From Anaerolineales bacterium (GTDB lineage: Bacteria > Chloroflexota > Anaerolineae > Anaerolineales > Villigracilaceae), in contig JAFGSI010000067.1 of NCBI GenBank assembly GCA_016934715.1, positions 29,584-93,583 of the forward strand: a DNA stretch of 64,000 nt, given 5' to 3'. Of the stretch, positions 25,101 to 32,906 are shown in pieces. The notes below the pieces were generated by a model. The model was not told the DNA's origin. It worked only from the letters and a program-made list of their open reading frames with translations, and searched no databases. Numbering within the stretch: the first letter of the stretch is position 1; every line of letters starts with the position of its first letter. The position numbers and the translations under genes were made by a program.

Positions 25101-26443
25101 AGAGCAGTGGCTCGGTCAAACTGCGCCTGCGCTCGATGATCGAAGCGCGCCGCCAGATGCCGCCGCCGGTCGAACCGGTCCACACCCCGCGCCGGACGAC
25201 GAAGGTCTACCAGCCCGAGGACCGCGGCCGGACCCTGCTCGTGCCCGATTTCTCACCGTTCTGTTCACCCCCGATCACCCGCCCGTTCATCGACATGGGC
25301 TATGATCTGGTCTGCCTGCCGCCTGCCGACCGGGGCACGGTGGACATTGGCCTCAAGTACACCAACAACGAGATCTGCTATCCTGGGATTGTCTGCATCG
25401 GCGACCTGGTCAAGGCCCTCCAGTCGGGCGAGTATGATCCTTCCCGGACCGCCATCGGCTTCTCGCAAACCGGCGGCCAGTGCCGCGCCACCAGCTACCC
25501 GTCGATGATCAAGAAGGCCCTTGTGGCAGCGGGCTTTGCCGACGTCCCGGTGGTGACCCTGACCACCAATCTGCGGGTCTTGAACGAGCAGCCGGGCTTC
25601 GATTTCGATGTCAAGGAATATGTCACCAAGGCTGCGGTAGGGATGATGTTCACCGATGCGCTTTCCGACATGTACCATGCCACGGCGGTGCGCGAGGCCC
25701 AGCCGGGGGCAGCCCGGCAGGTCGCCGACCGTTACCTGAGCGCCTTCATGGATGGCAGCCTGCCGATCCGGCGGGAGGCGCTTCTGGCGGCCCTGGCCCG
25801 GGCCGTGGAGGACTTTAACACCGTCCCGATCACCGGACAGGATTATCCCCGGGTGGGCATCGTTGGCGAGATCTACGTCAAGTACAATGCCTTCTCGAAC
25901 AACTACGTCGCTGACTGGTTGATGGAGCAGGGCCTGGAGGTGGTCATGCCGACCTTCATGGAGTTCTTCGCCGGCGGGCTGGTCAACACCGAGAACAATG
26001 TGCGCACGTTGGTCAAGCGGGCCGACACGCTGTGGATGCTGGCCCTGCTGGGCAAGCGCTTGATCCACGGCTTCCTGGGCCAGGTCCAGGCTGTGATGGG
26101 ACGCTTCCGCTTCTATCATCCCCACCAGGACATCGATGCGGTGGCCGGGGCGGCGGAGGAGATCGTCAGCCTGAACCATCAGTATGGGGAGGGCTGGCTG
26201 ATCGCCGGCGAGATCGCCTCCTTCGCCCGCCAGGGGGTACCCAATGTGCTCTGCCTGCAGCCGTTCGGCTGCATCGCCAACCACGTGGTCGCCAAGGGCG
26301 TCCAGAAGCGTCTCAAGGAGAGATACCCACGCCTCAACCTGCTCTTCCTGGATGCTGACGCGGGGGTCAGCGAGGTCAACTTCTTCAACCGGCTGCACTT
26401 CTTTGTCAACCACGCCCGCAGCGCGCATGCCGCACGGGCTTGA
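22190..26443 (+). CDS. Fused acyl-CoA dehydratase activase-like protein (BadF/HgdC + DUF2229 + HgdB-like)
   Basis: A 1417-residue protein related to activators of 2-hydroxyacyl-CoA dehydratases and benzoyl-CoA reductases. Two ASKHA ATPase modules are clear: GVDVGSTTAKVV (about 5), DIGGEDAKMIF (about 101) and NGSCAGGTGAF (about 123); then GVDSGSTTTKVI (about 324), DIGGQDMKAIF (about 423) and NEACSSGCGSF (about 444), whose Cys could hold the [4Fe-4S] cluster. Next comes a Cys-rich RCGGCQNRC, a DUF2229 domain starting LTIGIPRVLNMFENFPFW (about 685) and a C-terminal HgdB-like half with SENLCFPGK. AAGGAG lies seven bases before ATG 22190. No dehydratase subunit genes are adjacent, so the partner is unknown. 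Confidence 0.9.
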   Translation: MTTCQMGVDVGSTTAKVVILDSQGEMLFSAYRRHNAKTLATLQAILQEAARPLGDHPFDFRITGSAGLGISEKFALPFIQEVVASAEVVSQRHPLVRTLIDIGGEDAKMIFFDPDGRPDIRMNGSCAGGTGAFIDEMATLLNVSVAELDGLAARSTTVYPMASRCGVFAKTDLQSLLSREVTKENIAASVFRAVVLQTLATLARGYDPVARVLFSGGPLTFLPSLKNEFIQVLGLGPDQVLEVANAELLPALGAALAIRAPEPAWTMPRLVAALEAGPEQPSAARNRLAPLFADETERRAWTDRRTDRRIERVAPRPEVACFLGVDSGSTTTKVILIDEQGRVAFDHYANNAGNAIGAVREGLRQARQQFGTCGPRVLRSAVTGYGEDLIRAAFGFDDGLVETLAHFRAARAFDEKVTFILDIGGQDMKAIFVQDGRIRNIEINEACSSGCGSFLQSFARNMGYEVADFARMACQAEAPCDLGTRCTVFMNSRVKQALREGAGIDEISAGLAYSVIKNALHKVLKVTDVSVLGEHIVVQGGTFRNPAIQKALEHLLGRQVTCPDMAELMGAYGAALSARDAWRSNGHSGSSFAGLQALDEVGTYVKREIRCGGCQNRCAVTRLTFPNGNVFYSGNRCENKFTNGGRAERRGVSLPEIKYDLLFERPMEPSGTPRLTIGIPRVLNMFENFPFWNALFVECGLQVRLSAPSSSELYKQGAGHIMSENLCFPGKLVSGHILDLVAAGVDRIFYPMVFYEQREFHDAVNTYNCPIVSGYADVIRSAIDPERRLGVPFDMPPVTFADPQLLRRICVRYLTGLGVPAGTARRAFERAVVAQAAYKDRVRELGAGILEQARAEGRPIVLLLGRPYHIDPLINHKIPDLLTGFGVDIITEDAVPLEPGQALANRHVMTQWEYVNRYYHAARWAGSQPEVEVVQLNSFGCGPDAFILEEVNAILGEYAKTPTVIRIDEIESSGSVKLRLRSMIEARRQMPPPVEPVHTPRRTTKVYQPEDRGRTLLVPDFSPFCSPPITRPFIDMGYDLVCLPPADRGTVDIGLKYTNNEICYPGIVCIGDLVKALQSGEYDPSRTAIGFSQTGGQCRATSYPSMIKKALVAAGFADVPVVTLTTNLRVLNEQPGFDFDVKEYVTKAAVGMMFTDALSDMYHATAVREAQPGAARQVADRYLSAFMDGSLPIRREALLAALARAVEDFNTVPITGQDYPRVGIVGEIYVKYNAFSNNYVADWLMEQGLEVVMPTFMEFFAGGLVNTENNVRTLVKRADTLWMLALLGKRLIHGFLGQVQAVMGRFRFYHPHQDIDAVAGAAEEIVSLNHQYGEGWLIAGEIASFARQGVPNVLCLQPFGCIANHVVAKGVQKRLKERYPRLNLLFLDADAGVSEVNFFNRLHFFVNHARSAHAARA

Positions 26444-26463
26444 AGCCGTCCAGGAACAAAGAA

Positions 26464-26488
26464 CAGCGCAGGGCATCGCCCTGCGCTG
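26464..26488. terminator. Perfect hairpin between convergent genes
   Basis: Eleven-base-pair stem CAGCGCAGGGC / GCCCTGCGCTG with the loop ATC, 20 bases after the activase stop and 20 before the end of the leftward kinase gene. Flanking runs are short, so it is likely a bidirectional terminator of modest strength. Confidence 0.6.
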
Positions 26489-26507
26489 AACATTCTGCGG
26501 ATGGCAA

Positions 26508-27974
26508 TCAGGATTGGGCTGCCGGGGTGTCCTGCTGCTTGAAGATCGGCAGCACAATCACGAAGGTGGAGCCCTGGTCCAGGACCGACTCGACCCAGAT
26601 GCGGCCGTGGTGGTTGTCGATGATCGATTTGACGATCGCCAGGCCCAGGCCCGAGCCGCCGACCCCTTTGGGGACATTGCTGGCGCGGTAGAACTTGTCG
26701 AAGATATGCAGTTGGTCGGCAGGCGGGATGCCGACGCCGGTGTCGGCGATGCGCAGGATGATCTGCTCCTCCTGGCGCTCGAGTTCCACGGTCACATCGC
26801 CATCATCGGGCGTGTACTTGATGGCGTTGGCGATCAGGTTGTCCAGCATCTGGCGCAGGCGGATCGGGTTGCCGCGGATTTCCGGCACCTTGGCGGGGAT
26901 ATCCAGGTGCAGCCTCTGGCGCTTCTCGGCGACCATGCCTTTCAGGTCCTCGACGGTATCGCGGATCAGGGTATCCAGCGGGATGGTCTCCTTCTGGCCG
27001 TCGATCCCGGCCTCGATCCGGCCCAGTTCGAGCAGGTCGTTGACCAGGGCGGTGATGCTCTGCACGCTGATCTGGACGCGCTGGATGAATTCGCGCTGGG
27101 CATCGTTGACCGGCCCGACCCGATCGAGCAGGTCTATGTAGCCCAGGATGGCGGTCAGCGGCGAGCGCAGGTCGTGGGAGACGTTGTGGACGAACTCGCT
27201 TTTCAGGCGGTCGATCTGTTTCAGGTAGGAGATGTCCTGCAGGGTGATCCCCATGCCCACCCCGGGGATGGAGGTGTACTGGGCGCTCAGGACGCGCCCG
27301 TCATCGAAGACGATCTCGTGGTGCGGCATCCCTTCGCTGGTCGCCGGGTTGAGCAGCGAGCGCAGGTCGCCGTGGGAGACAACCTGCAGCATGGGTTTCC
27401 CGATCAGGTCCTCCTCCTGCCGCAGGCCGAAGGCTCGCCGGGCGGCCGGGTTGATCATCAGGATGTAGCGATTCTCGTCCAGGATGACGACCCCGTCCTC
27501 GATGTGGTTGATGATCGTCTCGAGCTTGATCAGTTCCTTGACCCGGTTCTGCAGTGAGGCGGTCGTGCGCCGGACCTCGCGCCGGGTCCAGTCTCCTATC
27601 CGGTAGGCCCGCTTGATGCTGCGCTCGACGGTCGTGGTGATGTCTTCGATCTTCAACGGCGGGCACAGGCAGTCGCTGACCCCGCAGTGCATCGCCTGGC
27701 GCAGGATGGCCACGTCTTCCTGGTGCAGGAAGAGCAGGACCGGCATGGTGGGAAACCGTTCGATCAATTCCTGGGCCGTTTCGAGCCCATCCGTCCCGGC
27801 GAATTGATCGGCGACGATCACCAGGGCCGGGGACGATTCCTGCAGGACTTTGTCGATGGCTGGTTTGTCGCGCGCGATCGAAACCTTGTACGAGCCCGCC
27901 GCCAGGGCGCGCTCGAACAGTTTCAGGATCTGCGCATCGTCCAACGCCAGCAAAACAAGGTCAGATTTCGGCAT
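26508..27974 (-). CDS. Sensor histidine kinase with N-terminal receiver-like and PAS domains
   Basis: A 488-residue soluble kinase. Order: receiver-like domain (1-120), linker, PAS domain (about 150-240, DGVVILDENRYILMINPAA), HisKA with the phosphorylated His in FVHNVSHDLRSPLTAILGY (about 266), and HATPase with NLIANAIKYTPDDG (N box), DTGVGIP (G1) and GVGGSGLGLAIVK (G2). In the receiver part the position normally holding the phospho-Asp reads VADQFAG, so the acceptor seems shifted or lost. It is 21 bases downstream of a receiver-GAF gene and forms a two-gene operon with it. Input signal unknown. Confidence 0.88.
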   Translation of the reverse strand: MPKSDLVLLALDDAQILKLFERALAAGSYKVSIARDKPAIDKVLQESSPALVIVADQFAGTDGLETAQELIERFPTMPVLLFLHQEDVAILRQAMHCGVSDCLCPPLKIEDITTTVERSIKRAYRIGDWTRREVRRTTASLQNRVKELIKLETIINHIEDGVVILDENRYILMINPAARRAFGLRQEEDLIGKPMLQVVSHGDLRSLLNPATSEGMPHHEIVFDDGRVLSAQYTSIPGVGMGITLQDISYLKQIDRLKSEFVHNVSHDLRSPLTAILGYIDLLDRVGPVNDAQREFIQRVQISVQSITALVNDLLELGRIEAGIDGQKETIPLDTLIRDTVEDLKGMVAEKRQRLHLDIPAKVPEIRGNPIRLRQMLDNLIANAIKYTPDDGDVTVELERQEEQIILRIADTGVGIPPADQLHIFDKFYRASNVPKGVGGSGLGLAIVKSIIDNHHGRIWVESVLDQGSTFVIVLPIFKQQDTPAAQS

Positions 27975-27995
27975 TCGATTACCCCGGTCTTTGGT

Positions 27996-29177
27996 TCACT
28001 TCCCGGTCGTCGTTTCCTCGCCCAGGGGGCGCGAAGGTGGGTCGGCTGTGACGGTCTGCAGGACGCGCTCCAGCGTTGATTGCATGCTGGCCAACGCCTG
28101 CTGTTGTTGATCGGTCACCTTTTCCATTTTACCAGCAAGCAGCATTTCCAGCACCTGCCTGACTGGTTGCAGCTGGATCTGGATCTCCTTGCGCAGGCCC
28201 TGGAGCTGCTCGCGTTTGCGGCTCTCCCCGGCCTGAGCGGCGCTGGATTGCTCTTGCAGGGCACGGAACAGACGGGCGTTGACCAGCGAGATCGAGGCGT
28301 AGTCGGCCACCGCCTCCAGCAGGGTCTGCATATTGCGGTCAAAGGGCCAGTCAGCCTTGCGGACGACGACCAGCAGACCGATGACCTCGTTCTGGACCTT
28401 GACTGGCGCCACCAGCACCGACTGGCCCAGGGTGCTGATCTTGAAGCGCTTGATCGGCTCGCCGTGGATCGTCAGCGCCTCGCCGGAAAGCGCCACCAGG
28501 GCGCTGACCCCGTCGTCGACCGGCTGGCCGATCTTCCTGGCCCAGCTGGCCGGCAGGTTGCGGTGGGCGGTCAGCAGGTAGTTCTTGCCCAGGTCTTCGC
28601 GCAGCAGCAGGTAGCCATAATCGGCCTCCGCCACATAGACCATCCCCTCGGAAAGCTTGTCGAACAGGTCCTTCTGATCGGTGATCGAAATGACCGCCTT
28701 GCCGACGGCAAAGATGGTCGTCAGTTCACGTACCCGGCGCTGTAATTCCTGGTTGGTTAGCTGCAGCTGGCTGTCGAGCTTCTGGCGGGCGCGTGTCTCG
28801 CGGACCTGTTTCAGGCCGTGCTCGACTGCGGCGACGACCTCGGCCTCACGGGCCGGCCACAGCAGGTAGTCTGCCGCGCCGAGCCGGAAGGCCTGGATGA
28901 CGCTGTTCTCCTGGCCCTTTTCGGCGAGCACGATGACCGGGATGGGAAGCTCCTGCGAGTTGAGCGCCACCAGCAGATCCTTGCCGCTCAGGCCGGGCAG
29001 GTTCAGGTTGGCGACCACCAGGTCGGGTGCGAACTGGGCGGCCTGCAGAATGGCGCTGTTGACATCGTCCACCACCTGGACCTGGTACCCCAGTGGCTGC
29101 AGTGCCTGGCGTGCAATCAGGTCGCTGATGTGCGGATCGCTTTCCACCAGCAGGATTTTTTCAGAAGCAGTGTTCAT
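27996..29177 (-). CDS. Receiver-like plus GAF domain signalling protein
   Basis: A 393-residue protein with a receiver fold (about 7-125), a coiled-coil region (KLDSQLQLTNQELQRRVREL), a GAF domain (about 155-300, including YLLLREDLGKNYLLTAHRN and SVLVAPVKVQNEVIGLLVVV) and a helical C-terminus. In the receiver the usual phospho-Asp aligns with Asn57 in VVANLNLPGLSG, so it is probably a pseudo-receiver. ATG 29177 is chosen since the longer open frame upstream covers the promoter area. It precedes the histidine kinase and likely works with it. Confidence 0.82.
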   Translation of the reverse strand: MNTASEKILLVESDPHISDLIARQALQPLGYQVQVVDDVNSAILQAAQFAPDLVVANLNLPGLSGKDLLVALNSQELPIPVIVLAEKGQENSVIQAFRLGAADYLLWPAREAEVVAAVEHGLKQVRETRARQKLDSQLQLTNQELQRRVRELTTIFAVGKAVISITDQKDLFDKLSEGMVYVAEADYGYLLLREDLGKNYLLTAHRNLPASWARKIGQPVDDGVSALVALSGEALTIHGEPIKRFKISTLGQSVLVAPVKVQNEVIGLLVVVRKADWPFDRNMQTLLEAVADYASISLVNARLFRALQEQSSAAQAGESRKREQLQGLRKEIQIQLQPVRQVLEMLLAGKMEKVTDQQQQALASMQSTLERVLQTVTADPPSRPLGEETTTGK

Positions 29178-29300
29178 ACGTATGGGTTTGCATTGATTCT
29201 GCCCGGCGAAGTCCGTCGGTATTGTAACACTTTTCACCCCCAAAACGTCCGACCTCAAGTAAAATGTCGGCATCTTGAGAAGCGTTAAGGAGACAACGGC

Positions 29301-30860
29301 ATGACCCATCTGTGGTGGCGCGACGGCATCATTTACCAGATCTACCCGCGCTCGTTCCAGGACAGCGCTGGCGATGGCCTGGGCGATCTGCCCGGAATCA
29401 CCGCCCGCCTGGATTACCTGGCCGGTCTGGGCGTCGACGCCCTGTGGCTCTCGCCCTTCTACCCGTCCCCCGACGCCGACTTCGGCTACGACATCCGCGA
29501 TTACTGCGACGTCGACCCGCGTTTTGGCAGGCTGGCCGACTTCGACCGGTTGCTGGCCGAGGCCCACCGGCGCGGGATCCGCATCGTGCTCGATATGGTC
29601 ATGAACCACACCTCCGATCAGCATGCCTGGTTCCAGGAGTCGCGCCTCGACCGCACCAATCCCAAACGCGATTGGTACATCTGGCGCGACCGGCCCAACA
29701 ACTGGCAGGCGGCCTTCGGCGGCCGGGCCTGGACCTTCGATCCGCAGACCGGCCAGGTTTACCTGCATCTCTTCACCCCCCGCCAGCCCGATGTCAACTG
29801 GCGCAATCCTGCAGTTCGTCAGGCCCAGCTGGACGCCTTCCGCTTCTGGCTGGCGCGCGGCGTCGACGGTTTCCGCCTGGACGTCTTCAATGCCTTTTTC
29901 AAGCATCCCGACCTGCCTGACAACCCACCCAAGCTGGGCCTGCGCGGCTTCGACCGCCAGCATCATCTCTACGATATCGACCAGCCCGAGATGATGCCTC
30001 TGCTGCAGGAACTGCGGACCCTGCTGGACTCCTATCCCGAGCGTTATGCTGTGGGCGAGACCTACCTGGCCACGCCCGAGAAGGTCGTCTCGTACTGCGG
30101 ACCCGATAAGCTCCACGCGGCCTTCAGTTTCGATTTCACTTCAACCAACCTGGTCTATCCCTGGAATCCGGCCTGGGCACTGCAGAAGATCGTGGCCCGC
30201 GAACAGATCTTCACTGCCGCCGGGATCTGGCCGACGACCGTGATGAGCAATCACGACCTGCCGCGCGCCGCCAGCCGCTACTGCCGCGGCGAGGATGACG
30301 CCCAGGCCCGTCTTGCGATGACCCTGCTCCTGACCTTGCGCGGCACCCCGTTCCTGTACTACGGCGAGGAGATCGGTATGCGCGACATTCGCCTGCGCCG
30401 CAGCGAGATCCTGGACCCGCCCGGGCGCAAGTACTGGCCATTCTACAAGGGCCGCGACGGCTGCCGTTCCCCGATGCAGTGGGACGATACGCCCGCGGCC
30501 GGCTTCTCCAGCGGGACTCCCTGGCTGCCGGTCCATCCCAACTGGGCGACGCGCAACGTGGCTGCCCAGGAGGCGGATCCCGAGTCCCTGCTGCACTTCA
30601 CCCGCCGCCTGATCGCCCTGCGCCGTGCCACCCCGGCCCTGCACGGCGGCAGTTTCGTTCCCCTGCACGGGCCGGCTGGAGTGCTGGCCTACCTGCGACG
30701 CAGCGAGGAGCAGACCATCCTGGTGGCGCTCAACTTCAGCCGCCGGGATGTGCGCTTTCCCCCCCCGGAGGGCAGCTGGCAGGTCGTCTTCCCGGTCGCG
30801 GGGGGCGACTATCCCGGGCAGTTGGGGCCTCAGGAGATCCTGCTGGCTGCCAAGGTCTGA
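29301..30860 (+). CDS. GH13 alpha-glucosidase (oligo-1,6-glucosidase type)
   Basis: A 519-residue (beta/alpha)8 glycosidase acting on alpha-glucosides in the cytoplasm. It begins WWRDGIIYQIYPRSFQDS. The four conserved regions are visible: DMVMNHTSDQH (about 98), GFRLDVFNAF with the nucleophile Asp (about 199), AVGETY with the acid/base Glu (about 252) and SNHDLPRAASR with the transition-state Asp (about 317). No signal peptide. This pattern fits the oligo-1,6-glucosidase/alpha-glucosidase subfamilies. TTAAGGAGAC precedes the ATG. Confidence 0.92.
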   Translation: MTHLWWRDGIIYQIYPRSFQDSAGDGLGDLPGITARLDYLAGLGVDALWLSPFYPSPDADFGYDIRDYCDVDPRFGRLADFDRLLAEAHRRGIRIVLDMVMNHTSDQHAWFQESRLDRTNPKRDWYIWRDRPNNWQAAFGGRAWTFDPQTGQVYLHLFTPRQPDVNWRNPAVRQAQLDAFRFWLARGVDGFRLDVFNAFFKHPDLPDNPPKLGLRGFDRQHHLYDIDQPEMMPLLQELRTLLDSYPERYAVGETYLATPEKVVSYCGPDKLHAAFSFDFTSTNLVYPWNPAWALQKIVAREQIFTAAGIWPTTVMSNHDLPRAASRYCRGEDDAQARLAMTLLLTLRGTPFLYYGEEIGMRDIRLRRSEILDPPGRKYWPFYKGRDGCRSPMQWDDTPAAGFSSGTPWLPVHPNWATRNVAAQEADPESLLHFTRRLIALRRATPALHGGSFVPLHGPAGVLAYLRRSEEQTILVALNFSRRDVRFPPPEGSWQVVFPVAGGDYPGQLGPQEILLAAKV

Positions 30861-30895
30861 TTTCAGCCCCGAACCCGACGAAAGAAGGCAACCCT

Positions 30896-32599
30896 ATGCG
30901 TCTTAACCGGCTCGAACTCGCCATCGCCGCCCTGGGTGCGCTCCTGCTGGGGATCCTGCTGGCCCGGTATGCTTTGGGCGGCCCGCTCTCCTCGGATGTG
31001 GTCTGGTACGTGAATGCCGGCCTGACCGGCATCCGGGATGCCTTTATCCTGAACCGTTATTTCCATGTCGCTCTGCAGACCGTGTTCGTCTGGGCCGCCC
31101 CCAACCCGCTGGCCGGCATCCAGATCTTCTGGGCCTTCCTGCTGGCAGCGACCTGCTTGGTGCTCTACGTGGACGTGCGGCTCTTCTCAGAGAAGAGCAC
31201 GCCCTTACATGGCGTGTTGGCGATCCTCATTCTCCTTTCGATCGACGTCTTTGCCGAATGGACCGGGATCCCGTTTGTCGACCTGACGACCATGCTGATG
31301 GTGATGCTGATCCTGATGGTGACCCTGCTTTCGGTCCACAGGCAGAATCTTTCTCCGGGATTGCTGCTTGTCCTGGGAGCACTCTGCTATCTGGCGCTGC
31401 GGACCAAGGAAACTTCGGTCTGGGCCCTGGTCGTCCTGCCCGGTCTGGGTTTTACCCGCCAGGACGGGTTTCGCTGGAAATTGTTCTGGAAGAACCTCGG
31501 CCTGCTGGCCCTGGGGGGGGGGATCGGGGTGGTCGTGCTCGGCCTGCTCAACGCGATTATCGTCCGGGATCCCCTGTGGGGGCTGCGCCCGTCTGAGATC
31601 CTGGCCTACCAACAGGTTTATTTCCCGGTCACGGCCGAACGGGCCTTCGAACCCGGTAGCGGAAACTGGTATTCGGGATTCCTGTTCGCCTCCCTGCTGG
31701 TTCCCTTCCTGCTCTACCTGGTCAGTGGGATCAAGACCCTCCCGGACCAACCTGTTCCCAACCGGCTGCTGTGGCTCGTCCCGCTGGCCGGGGTATTGTT
31801 CCTGGTCGCCACCGTCAACAACAAGTTCGGTTTCCAGAACCGCTTCCTGATCCCGGTCTATCCGGTCATCGCCCTGCTGGGGGTGCAGTGTCTCGACCTG
31901 GAACTGCCAGCCACTCGCCGGGGCTGGCTCACGCTGGTCGGGGTGCTGGGGGCGGGTGTTGTGCTGCCGGTTGGGATCCGCTTCGGGATCCGGCCGCTGG
32001 TCTACGCCTCCGGCCTGGATTTTGGGCAGTGGCTCGAGATCATTTTTCAGCCTGTCCTGATCACCCTCCTGCTGGCGGCGTTGTTCCTGTCCCGGCGGAC
32101 GACCTCCTGGGCGCTGCTGGCGGTTATCTTCAGCCTGGCGGGCCTGCTGGTTTCCCCGTTGCTGGCCAACGCCCGGGCGATGCTGGTCGAACAGCCCATC
32201 CACGCCTTGACCCAGTTCGACTATTACCCGTTCATCCGTTTCGCCGATCAGATCGCGTATGCGCCTGGGATGCGGGTGTATGTCTCATCAGGTATCCCCG
32301 CGCTTACGGATCATCAGGGGGATCAGACTGCCAGCATGCTGGCCGCCGACCGCAACGAACTGGCCTCGATGTTCAACATCTACTTCGACACCCGCGCCCC
32401 GGCCGAATCGTTCTTCCTTTCCGGCCCCGGGGCCGACCCGGCGGCGGAAATCCTCGGCGGCAGGTATGACTACATCCTGCTGACCGCCGTCGAGTGGCAG
32501 GCGATCTCTAGCGCCCCGCAGACCCTGGCCGGGATCGAGGCCCGTTACCAGGTATTCACCGAGCCAGGCGGCCGGGTGGTCCTGCTCAAAGCCCGGTGA
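30896..32599 (+). CDS. GT39-like polytopic membrane protein
   Basis: A 567-residue membrane protein with about eleven hydrophobic helices and an extracytoplasmic C-terminal domain of about 120 residues ending in LAGIEARYQVFTEPGG. The first loop contains PLSSDVVWYVNAGLTGIRD, where an acidic pair after helix 1 is the usual place of the catalytic Asp in dolichyl/undecaprenyl-phosphate mannosyltransferases (GT39/ArnT-like). A glycosyltransferase role is therefore possible but not proven. AAAGAAGG precedes ATG 30896; it lies 35 bases after the GH13 gene. Confidence 0.65.
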   Translation: MRLNRLELAIAALGALLLGILLARYALGGPLSSDVVWYVNAGLTGIRDAFILNRYFHVALQTVFVWAAPNPLAGIQIFWAFLLAATCLVLYVDVRLFSEKSTPLHGVLAILILLSIDVFAEWTGIPFVDLTTMLMVMLILMVTLLSVHRQNLSPGLLLVLGALCYLALRTKETSVWALVVLPGLGFTRQDGFRWKLFWKNLGLLALGGGIGVVVLGLLNAIIVRDPLWGLRPSEILAYQQVYFPVTAERAFEPGSGNWYSGFLFASLLVPFLLYLVSGIKTLPDQPVPNRLLWLVPLAGVLFLVATVNNKFGFQNRFLIPVYPVIALLGVQCLDLELPATRRGWLTLVGVLGAGVVLPVGIRFGIRPLVYASGLDFGQWLEIIFQPVLITLLLAALFLSRRTTSWALLAVIFSLAGLLVSPLLANARAMLVEQPIHALTQFDYYPFIRFADQIAYAPGMRVYVSSGIPALTDHQGDQTASMLAADRNELASMFNIYFDTRAPAESFFLSGPGADPAAEILGGRYDYILLTAVEWQAISSAPQTLAGIEARYQVFTEPGGRVVLLKAR

Positions 32600-32703
32600 A
32601 CGACTGCCGGCCGGCCCTGCCCCTGCACCGGGAGAATCGCGAGTTGCCTTCCGGATTCAACCGCGGTGGGCTGAACTTCTTCCAGAGATCTGCGTAGATC
32701 TCC
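32600..32703. other. Intergenic region before the LacI locus
   Basis: The 307-base gap between the membrane protein and lacI holds no gene in this first part. The rest contains the dispersed repeat copy B (32704-32771), the sigma70 promoter and two LacI-type operators, listed separately. Confidence 0.6.
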
Positions 32704-32771
32704 GGACCGAAATCGTTGTTGCTGCCTGTTGCGCGGCAGCTTCCGTTCAGCGATTTCTGCAGGAAGCAGTC
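32704..32771 (+). repeat. Dispersed structured repeat, copy B
   Basis: About 80% identical to 13178-13245 over 67 bases without gaps. This copy folds better: GAAATCG (32708-32714) pairs with CGATTTC (32751-32757), enclosing GCTGCC / GGCAGC. The strand is assigned arbitrarily to match copy A. It sits directly upstream of the lacI promoter. Confidence 0.55.
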
Positions 32772-32789
32772 GTTTCCTCGGAAAAGTAC

Positions 32790-32817
32790 TTGACTCTCTT
32801 CTAAAAATCATTATAAT
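32790..32817 (+). promoter_or_regulatory. Sigma70 promoter of the LacI/beta-glucan operon
   Basis: TTGACT (32790-32795) and consensus TATAAT (32812-32817) are 16 bases apart. The predicted transcription start, near 32824, lies inside operator O1, which implies repression by LacI-type binding. Confidence 0.8.
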
Positions 32818-32822
32818 GATTG

Positions 32823-32838
32823 TTGGGAGCGCTCCCAA
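32823..32838. promoter_or_regulatory. LacI-family operator O1
   Basis: Perfect 16-bp palindrome TTGGGAGCGCTCCCAA with the central CG step typical of LacI/GalR operators. It covers the predicted transcription start. Confidence 0.85.
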
Positions 32839-32880
32839 TAAAGCATGCAATTTTTGGAAGCGCCTTTTAAATCGACGATC

Positions 32881-32896
32881 TTGGGAGCGCTCCCAA
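32881..32896. promoter_or_regulatory. LacI-family operator O2
   Basis: Second exact copy of TTGGGAGCGCTCCCAA, 58 bases from O1 centre to centre and ten bases before the lacI start codon. Two identical sites allow cooperative binding or looping and autoregulation. Confidence 0.85.
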
Positions 32897-32906
32897 TAGG
32901 AATTGG

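Noticed and set aside
29178..30116. N-terminal extension of the receiver-GAF gene
   Set aside because: The added part is antisense to the GH13 gene and crosses the intergenic promoter region.
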